Below, one piece after another: positions 32,925-37,420 of a stretch of DNA of 37,420 nucleotides. The notes under the pieces were generated by a model that was not told the origin of the DNA, ran no database searches, and saw nothing but the letters and a program-made list of their open reading frames with translations. The position numbers and the translations under genes are program-made. The stretch spans positions 1-37,420 of the forward strand of contig CAIMLG010000290.1 in assembly GCA_903842235.1 (NCBI GenBank), in the 5' to 3' direction. The first letter of the stretch is position 1; the number at the start of each line of letters is the position of its first letter. Source of the DNA: an uncultured Verrucomicrobia subdivision 3 bacterium. GTDB lineage: Bacteria > Verrucomicrobiota > Verrucomicrobiia > Limisphaerales > UBA11358.

Positions 32925-33527
32925 TCAACCTTTCTTCAAACAGGCCCGGACCAGTTGTTCGACCGTCGCAGTCGCCCCGAGCATCGCCTGTGCGGCACGG
33001 ACGGCGTCGTGCGCCTCAACTTGCTTGAAGCCCAGCGCCATGAGTGCGAGCGTGGCGTCATTGGTCTTCTGGTCGTCGGGCGACAATCCGTGTTTGGCAC
33101 TCGCGGCTTCCAGCGCGCCAGCACTGCCGATTTTGTCGCGCAATTCCACGACGATGCGCTCGGCGGTCTTTTTGCCGACGCCGGAAATCTGGGAAAGCGA
33201 TTTCACATCGCTGTTGGCGACGGCACCGCGAAAGGCGGTGGCGTTCATGCCGCTTAAAATGTTCAAGGCCGTCTTGGGGCCAATACCGCTGACGCTGTTG
33301 ATGAGCAGGCGGAACAGATCGCGCTCCGTTGCTGACATGAAACCGTAGAGGATGTGCGCGTCTTCGCGGACGATGAGCTGCGTGAGCAACTTCACATCCT
33401 GGCCGGGCGGCGGCAGCTTGTCGAACGACGACAGCGGAATCAGCACTTCATAGCCGACGCCGTGGACTTCCACCACGACCTGCGTGGGCAGGGATTCGAC
33501 GAGTTTGCCTTGGAGAAAAGTAATCAT
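32925..33527 (-). CDS. ruvA: Holliday junction DNA helicase subunit RuvA
   Basis: 200 residues from the ATG at 33527; a TTG two codons upstream is not needed. Domain I (about 1-65, OB fold, MITFLQGKLVESLPTQVVVE) and domain II (about 66-145) are seen, with two helix-hairpin-helix motifs: LLINSVSGIGPKTALNIL and LSQISGVGKKTAERIVVEL. The C-terminal domain III (about 150-200) contacts RuvB. RuvA binds four-way junctions and directs RuvB branch migration. ruvB is not in the window. A short lipoprotein gene and repeats lie between ruvA and ruvC, where many genomes have the two close together. Confidence 0.96.
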   Translation of the reverse strand: MITFLQGKLVESLPTQVVVEVHGVGYEVLIPLSSFDKLPPPGQDVKLLTQLIVREDAHILYGFMSATERDLFRLLINSVSGIGPKTALNILSGMNATAFRGAVANSDVKSLSQISGVGKKTAERIVVELRDKIGSAGALEAASAKHGLSPDDQKTNDATLALMALGFKQVEAHDAVRAAQAMLGATATVEQLVRACLKKG

Positions 33528-33534
33528 AAACAAT

Positions 33535-33570
33535 CACGAACGGACACGAATGGACACGAATGGACACGAA
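33535..33570. repeat. Three decamers next to ruvA (left arm)
   Basis: CGGACACGAA, TGGACACGAA, TGGACACGAA at 33541-33570, preceded by ATCACGAA. It starts eight bases before ruvA in that gene's direction. An inverted relative lies at 34178-34203, so the pair brackets the lipoprotein gene. Confidence 0.8.
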
Positions 33571-33676
33571 CAATCTGGAAAACTGAACCGCCGCCGACTC
33601 GCGGCGGGAATTGCGACTGCGAAATTGCCAGCGCTATCAGCGGCTAGTGTCTCCGGAAACTTGTTTGGCCAAGGTC

Positions 33677-34132
33677 TCATAGTTTCTGTGTATAGTTTGG
33701 TAAACTACCGTGATTGTGGTTTCTGTCCCACTTGTCTAAGAATGCCGCCAAGCCGTCTTCGCTGGCAAACGTGTCAACATAACGCATCGCATCAGCAGAA
33801 GAATCACCGGAAATCTCAGCTCGACGTAAGGCCCAATAACGCGTCTTGATCAAAGCAGACTGTGCTGCATCAGCATGGCCAAGCCGCTTCTCCAACAAAC
33901 AAAGACGGCCATACGCCAACCAAAGTCCTAGAGCTTGCGCGCTTGATGAAATCTTCGCGTTATTATGAATCGCTATAATCTGAACCAAACTGTGACGTGC
34001 CTCGGTCAGACCGCCATCCAAATAAACCTGATACAACCGGTCTATTTCCCCGGTGACATCCTCTTGCTTCGGATGCGTTTTGCATCCTGTAAGCGACAGC
34101 ATCAACAGCGAGATGAGAAGTAACGCGCGCAT
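33677..34132 (-). CDS. Small lipoprotein of unknown role
   Basis: 151 residues. A lipoprotein signal (MRALLLISLLMLSLTGC, lipobox LTGC, C17) anchors it in a membrane. The rest is mainly helical and TPR-like, with the phrases EIDRLYQVYLDGGLTEARHS and GLWLAYGRLCLLEKRLGHAD, but no confident family. Base composition is visibly AT-richer than ruvA and ruvC on either side. It lies between those genes on the same strand and is bracketed by inverted repeats (33535-33570 and 34178-34203). I infer a later insertion, as either a moved gene or a repeat-carried unit. Confidence 0.7.
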   Translation of the reverse strand: MRALLLISLLMLSLTGCKTHPKQEDVTGEIDRLYQVYLDGGLTEARHSLVQIIAIHNNAKISSSAQALGLWLAYGRLCLLEKRLGHADAAQSALIKTRYWALRRAEISGDSSADAMRYVDTFASEDGLAAFLDKWDRNHNHGSLPNYTQKL

Positions 34133-34177
34133 AGAGGCCTAACAATTGAATGAGCACCGTTGCGTATCATTCCCTGA

Positions 34178-34203
34178 TTCGTGTTTGTTAGTATCCATTC
34201 GTG
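34178..34203. repeat. Inverted partner of the decamer repeat (right arm)
   Basis: TTCGTGTTTGTTAGTATCC followed by ATTCGTG. On the minus strand it begins CACGAATGGATAC and ends AACACGAA, matching the word of the left arm at 33535-33570 in the opposite direction. It ends next to the ruvC stop codon. Confidence 0.7.
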
Positions 34204-34204
34204 G

Positions 34205-34747
34205 TTAAATTTTCTTCGGCGTGTTTAAGCTAAACCGGCTTTGCGCCTGCACGTGAACCAGCGCCAGCGCCAGCGCGTCGGCCGCATCGGGCGCGGGCAG
34301 TTCGGGGAGGTTCAGCCTCCGTTGCACCATTTTGGCGACGGCGAGCTTCTGCGCGGCGCCGTAACCCACGATGGCTTGTTTCACTTTGCGCGCGGCGATT
34401 TCATAAATCTCGAGGCCGCCTTCCGCGATCGTGGCCATCGCCGCGCCGCGCGCTTCGCCCATGATGATAGCGGTTTTCAAATTCTGCGCAAAGAACAAGC
34501 CTTCCACCACGCAGACCGTGGGCTGGTGGATTCGCACCAGCTCCCGGAGCGTCTGGGAAATCTGGGCCAGACAGCGCGAGCGCGCCCAGTCTTTCGGACA
34601 AACAATGGTTCCTTGGGCGAGCACCACCGGATTGGGGGAGCCGGGGCGAATGACGCCATAGCCTGTCCCGCGCAGCGACGGATCGACGCCGAGAATAATT
34701 TGGGCGGCCGGGGCGACCGGATGTTGGGCCGGGGCGGCCGGCCGCAT
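34205..34747 (-). CDS. ruvC: Crossover junction endodeoxyribonuclease RuvC
   Basis: 180 residues from the ATG at 34747. The frame stays open to a TTG at 34855, but that codon sits in the T run of a terminator, so the longer form is rejected; a GTG at 34816 remains possible. The RNase H-like fold has the first catalytic Asp in IILGVDPSLRGTGYGVI, the Glu in VCVVEGLFFAQN, and the last acidic pair in PDAADALALALVH. The lysine phrase AARKVKQAIVGYGAAQK is also kept. RuvC cuts Holliday junctions as a dimer. The chosen start adds about 15 residues before the usual one. The next gene on the strand is the inserted lipoprotein, then ruvA. Confidence 0.94.
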   Translation of the reverse strand: MRPAAPAQHPVAPAAQIILGVDPSLRGTGYGVIRPGSPNPVVLAQGTIVCPKDWARSRCLAQISQTLRELVRIHQPTVCVVEGLFFAQNLKTAIIMGEARGAAMATIAEGGLEIYEIAARKVKQAIVGYGAAQKLAVAKMVQRRLNLPELPAPDAADALALALVHVQAQSRFSLNTPKKI

Positions 34748-34850
34748 GGCGGAACGCGGCTTTTGGCCATTCAACCGTTCCTGTAGCTGTGCAAATTGTT
34801 GCCGGGAAATACCCACGCGAACAGGTTGCCAGCGGCGGCGCGGAGGCAAA

Positions 34851-34884
34851 AGCAAAAACGCCGCGCGGTTGGCCGCGCGGCGTT
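34851..34884 (-). terminator. Strong intrinsic terminator
   Basis: Minus strand: AACGCCGCGCGG (34884-34873), loop CCAA, CCGCGCGGCGTT (34868-34857), a perfect 12-bp stem. It is followed by TTTGCTTTTG; with the two T of the stem the run is five T. It ends the transcript of the DUF6600-like gene just before ruvC. Confidence 0.9.
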
Positions 34885-34898
34885 GGGAAAAGGACCGT

Positions 34899-36818
34899 TC
34901 AGCGATTTTGTTTATCTTTGTCCCTGTTGGAATTCTGACTTGAGCCGGAACTGCGGTCTGAGTTGCGCGCCGGGCTGGGGGCCGCTGCCGGGGTGGAAGG
35001 GGTGGGTGGCGCGCTGATGCGCGGCGGCGTGACCGTGGGTGGCGATTGCGGCGGCGGGGTGTGGTTGGGTTGCGGATGGGTTACCGGTGCGCTCGCTTCG
35101 GAATTGCGCGGCGTATTGAACGCCGGCGCCGATTGCGGTTGGGCCGGCCGGTTGGGTTGCCAGTTATTATTGGCCGCCGGACTGTGATTATTGGCGGTGG
35201 GCTGGGATTCCGTGCGCTGCGGATTGCGATTGAAGGATGCGCCTGACGGTTGCGAACTGCCCGGCTGCGCACGGTTCATCGGTGGCGTGACCACGGGGGC
35301 GACCACGCGCGGCGGTAATTGTGGCTGGCTGATCCGGCTTGGCTGGTCGCGATTGACTGGCGGCGTGACTAGTGGCGGGGTTACCGGCGCTGGCGCTTGC
35401 GGCTGCGCGGGGCGGTTCGGCTGGCCATTGTTGGCCGGTTGGCTGCGCTCGCTAGCGCCAGGTTGGGGCGTTACGCGCTGGGGGTTGTGATTGCCAGTAG
35501 CGCTTGGGGCGGGATTATTTACCGGTGGCGTGAGATTGCGATTGGCGTCTTCGCGCGGCCCGGTTCGATTGCCGGGTTGGGTGGAGCCGGTTGGCCGGGA
35601 CGGCGAGATTTCGCTGCCATTGCGATTGGGAGTTGCCGACGGCTGGCCGTGTTCCGGCGGGCGCCCCGGCTGGGCGTCATGGTTCTGCCCGTTGCGAAGA
35701 CTCGTCGGGTTGGGACGATTTAGGCCCGGAGGATTTTGTCCTCCACTTCCGCCGCTCGAACGACGATTAGACCAGTCGTCATCATTGCCGCGCCAGCCGT
35801 GGCGGCTCGCATTGGGAATTTGGGAGATGGCCACGGGCTGGATGGGCCGATGACTGCCCGTGTTGATGCGGTCAATCGAGATGCCGCCGTTGATGATGGT
35901 GCGGTTGTGCTCGTTGTAATTATTGATGACGGTAGTCTGGTTGAAAATTTGCGTCACGCGCGACCCTTCAGCCCGGAAATAGCGCGGGCGGCGGTCACAC
36001 AGCCGGTCCGTGGTGACGAAGGTGAAGCAGCTCGCTTCCAGCCCGAAGCTAAAACCGACGGACACGCTGGCATTGCGGTAGAAAAAGCCGAGGCCCGGCC
36101 GGTAGGTGGTGAAGGGCGGCAGCGGCGCCCAGCCGCAATAATCCCCGCCGGACCGCCAGGTGACCCAGGATGGAGCCCAGACGGTGTCGGGCCACCAGCA
36201 CCAGCCGTAGTGCGGATTCCGAAACCAGCGACCATAATGAAAGGTCGAACCCCAGGAATAATCGGATTCCCAATACCAGCCGTAATCACTGTAAACCCAA
36301 TGGCCCCGATCGCTGTAGGGCTGCCAGGAAGAATCGTAAATCACCGCAGTCGGCCGCCAGCAGCGGCCGTAGCCCTCGACTTCCACCCACGAGCCATAAG
36401 GCGTCAGGGTGTCGTAAAAATAATTCACCGTTACCGCGGAGGCCGGTGCGGGTTCGAGATTGCTGGTCGGGGGTGGCGGAGTCGCGGCGATCGGCGGTGG
36501 CACCTGTTTGTCGTGGTTTAGCATCGCGTTGATGAGGTCAACGGGCACGCCCAGATCGTTGAGGTAAATGATTTTTTCGGCGTCGAGGCCGAATGGCCCG
36601 GTCGTATTCACGATAAAATTCCGCATGATTTCCGGGGCCACCCCAGCTTGGGCGAGCTTGATGATTTGAGCGAGCGGGCTATTGGGCTCGATATTCGGTG
36701 GCAACGCCTCGGCCTCGGCTGGGGGCGGCAGGGGCTGATCTTGCGCTTGCCCAATGTTCCCAGCGGCGGCAACCAGCACCGCCGCCATCAGTGTTTTGGC
36801 AGAAAAGAAAATCTTCAT
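34899..36818 (-). CDS. Exported DUF6600-like protein with long Pro/Asn-rich tail
   Basis: 639 residues from the ATG at 36818 (earlier in-frame starts add residues before the signal peptide). Signal peptide about 1-26 (FFSAKTLMAAVLVAAAGNIGQAQ). Residues about 30-95 form a small helical region. Residues about 130-235 are packed with aromatic and glycine residues in repeating YG-W phrases: YDTLTPYGSWVEVEGYGRCW, DRGHWVYSDYGWYW, HYGRWFRNPHYGWCWWPDTVW and GGDYCGWAPLPP. This is the pattern of DUF6600. The last 290 residues are a disordered Pro, Asn, Gln, Arg and Ser tail with two related blocks (QPNRPAQPQAPAP and QPNRPAQPQSAPA). It is secreted or on the surface, role unknown. A terminator follows. 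Confidence 0.8.
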   Translation of the reverse strand: MKIFFSAKTLMAAVLVAAAGNIGQAQDQPLPPPAEAEALPPNIEPNSPLAQIIKLAQAGVAPEIMRNFIVNTTGPFGLDAEKIIYLNDLGVPVDLINAMLNHDKQVPPPIAATPPPPTSNLEPAPASAVTVNYFYDTLTPYGSWVEVEGYGRCWRPTAVIYDSSWQPYSDRGHWVYSDYGWYWESDYSWGSTFHYGRWFRNPHYGWCWWPDTVWAPSWVTWRSGGDYCGWAPLPPFTTYRPGLGFFYRNASVSVGFSFGLEASCFTFVTTDRLCDRRPRYFRAEGSRVTQIFNQTTVINNYNEHNRTIINGGISIDRINTGSHRPIQPVAISQIPNASRHGWRGNDDDWSNRRSSGGSGGQNPPGLNRPNPTSLRNGQNHDAQPGRPPEHGQPSATPNRNGSEISPSRPTGSTQPGNRTGPREDANRNLTPPVNNPAPSATGNHNPQRVTPQPGASERSQPANNGQPNRPAQPQAPAPVTPPLVTPPVNRDQPSRISQPQLPPRVVAPVVTPPMNRAQPGSSQPSGASFNRNPQRTESQPTANNHSPAANNNWQPNRPAQPQSAPAFNTPRNSEASAPVTHPQPNHTPPPQSPPTVTPPRISAPPTPSTPAAAPSPARNSDRSSGSSQNSNRDKDKQNR

Positions 36819-36932
36819 AAAGGTGTGATGTGTTTTTGTAACGGTCATTAATATCAACAACCAATAGACCTGGAAGTTGCGTTAACTGTTCATAAAAACA
36901 TTGCATGTTTTTATCATACAGCAACTTAAAAT

Positions 36933-36980
36933 TGGTGCTCCCACCCGGAATTGAACTGGGATCAACGGTTTAGGAAACCG
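36933..36980 (-). other. tRNA-Arg (CCT) 3' fragment, likely attachment site
   Basis: Read on the minus strand, the sequence runs from the anticodon arm (CGGT-TTCCTAA-ACCG, anticodon CCT) through a T arm (CCCAG-TTCAATT-CCGGG, one A-C mismatch) to TGGGAGC, A and CCA (36935-36933). The acceptor 5' strand, expected as GCTCCCA, is missing upstream. The break falls in the anticodon stem, the usual crossover place of tyrosine recombinases. The fragment's downstream side is chromosome and its upstream side leads into the integrase gene. This is the layout of the end opposite the intact tRNA. Confidence 0.8.
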
Positions 36981-37022
36981 GCTACCCTCCTTTCATAACG
37001 GTAGCAAGAAAACACAATAAAA

Positions 37023-37084
37023 ATTGGGTGGTTTTCACTTTGTAATGATTCCGTTACACCCAATCTGATACCGCCATCTGATAC
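37023..37084. repeat. Inverted and direct repeats between att fragment and integrase
   Basis: ATTGGGTG (37023-37030) is the exact inverse of CACCCAAT (37057-37064). ATCTGATAC occurs twice (37063-37071 and 37076-37084), 13 bp apart. A further 6-bp pair GCTACC/GGTAGC lies at 36981-37005. Such sites suit binding by integrase or an accessory factor, or control of the integrase gene. Confidence 0.55.
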
Positions 37085-37091
37085 TGTTTCC

Positions 37092-37420
37092 ATGAAAACT
37101 AAAAATCCTGAATCTGAAAGCCTCTGGACAAAAGCTCCCGTCGCCAATCTGGTTCGCTACGAACCCTCTGGCATATATTTCGCCCGCGCGAAGGTGCATG
37201 GCAAGCTTGTCCGAAAATCACTCGACACCAACATCCTTTCGGTCGCCAAACTGCGGTTGGCAGACGTGGTGGATGCCGAACATCGCGCCGTCGCGCCGTC
37301 GCAAACCAAGATTATCGGGAAGATGACTTTTGCCGATGCGCTTGGAATTTTCAGAGAACGCCAAAAACACGCCACTGATATTAAGGAAAACACGAAAAAT
37401 TACAATGAGCGAGCCGCCAT
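37092..37420 (+). CDS. Tyrosine recombinase / integrase, N-terminal part
   Basis: 109 codons are visible from the ATG at 37092, still open at the window edge, so the gene is cut by the window. The sequence has the start of a phage-type integrase: the arm-binding part with YFARAKVHGKLVRKSLDTN, then TFADALGIFRERQ and ENTKNYNERAA, where the core-binding SAM-like domain begins. The catalytic Arg-His-Arg-Tyr residues would lie beyond the edge. It is transcribed away from the tRNA-Arg fragment at 36933-36980, as expected for an integrated element entering at a tRNA gene. No ribosome site is clear. Confidence 0.85.
   Translation, partial: MKTKNPESESLWTKAPVANLVRYEPSGIYFARAKVHGKLVRKSLDTNILSVAKLRLADVVDAEHRAVAPSQTKIIGKMTFADALGIFRERQKHATDIKENTKNYNERAA

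Noticed and set aside
34748-34855. N-terminal extension of RuvC
   Set aside because: Its first codon is a TTG inside the T run of a strong terminator, and RuvC proteins do not have this stretch.
36933-37013. A complete tRNA-Arg gene
   Set aside because: A D-arm-like hairpin (GCTACC/GGTAGC) is present, but the acceptor 5' strand does not pair with TGGGAGC, the D loop is too long and the T stem has a mismatch. It is a 3' fragment.
1-37420. CRISPR array, toxin-antitoxin pair, phage structural genes or secondary-metabolite cluster
   Set aside because: No array of spaced identical repeats was seen, and no gene with the matching families. The only mobile-element gene is the partial integrase at the right edge.

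Overview
The window looks like chromosomal DNA of a GC-rich member of Verrucomicrobiota, probably near Pedosphaera or Limisphaera. This is an inference from three things: an ECF-type sigma factor with a long membrane and coiled-coil extension, the families of short dispersed repeats between and inside genes, and the family profile of the housekeeping genes. No rRNA or ribosomal-protein gene is present to settle it.

Layout from left to right. 1-432 is a gene-free stretch with a tandem decamer and a folded repeat. It is followed by an exported beta-propeller protein (433-1467). A minus-strand block follows: the sigma factor, a CBS/DRTGG family II pyrophosphatase and a diacylglycerol-kinase-like lipid kinase. 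A plus-strand coiled-coil membrane protein then meets a 1191-residue AddA-type helicase-nuclease. Next come ilvN-ilvC, divergent from a ferredoxin-NADP reductase, then ffh, divergent from tRNA-Tyr, an Uup-type ABC-F ATPase, and a 0.7 kb palindrome-rich gap between uup and a UvrD/PcrA helicase. A plus-strand run follows: NYN-domain nuclease, exported vWA-like protein, two tandem cyclophilins (one lipoprotein, one cytosolic), a small conserved-looking protein, a Nudix hydrolase and a YkgJ-type cysteine-cluster protein. PriA lies opposite. A two-gene unit for export and glycan breakdown (SUMF1-like fusion plus GH78 rhamnosidase) is followed by a minus-strand group: ruvC, a small lipoprotein, ruvA and a DUF374 acyltransferase. 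A DUF6600-like exported protein ends the chromosomal part. At the far right a tRNA-Arg 3' fragment lies beside the start of a tyrosine-recombinase gene, which I read as one end of an integrated element continuing past the window.

Most genes are housekeeping: DNA repair and replication restart (addA-like, uvrD/pcrA, priA, ruvA, ruvC), branched-chain amino acid synthesis, protein targeting and protein folding.

The unusual content is mostly in repeats and signals. (1) Short-period repeats, several in 7-bp steps and arranged as inverted pairs, occur between genes and also in frame inside priA (two sites) and uvrD (one site). (2) Several genes have a TTGnnn-17 bp-TAGGnT promoter so close to the start codon that the mRNA should be leaderless or nearly so. 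The ffh and tRNA-Tyr promoters share one -35 box. (3) A lipoprotein gene sits between ruvC and ruvA, bounded by inverted copies of a repeat. (4) The right end carries the att-like tRNA fragment and integrase.
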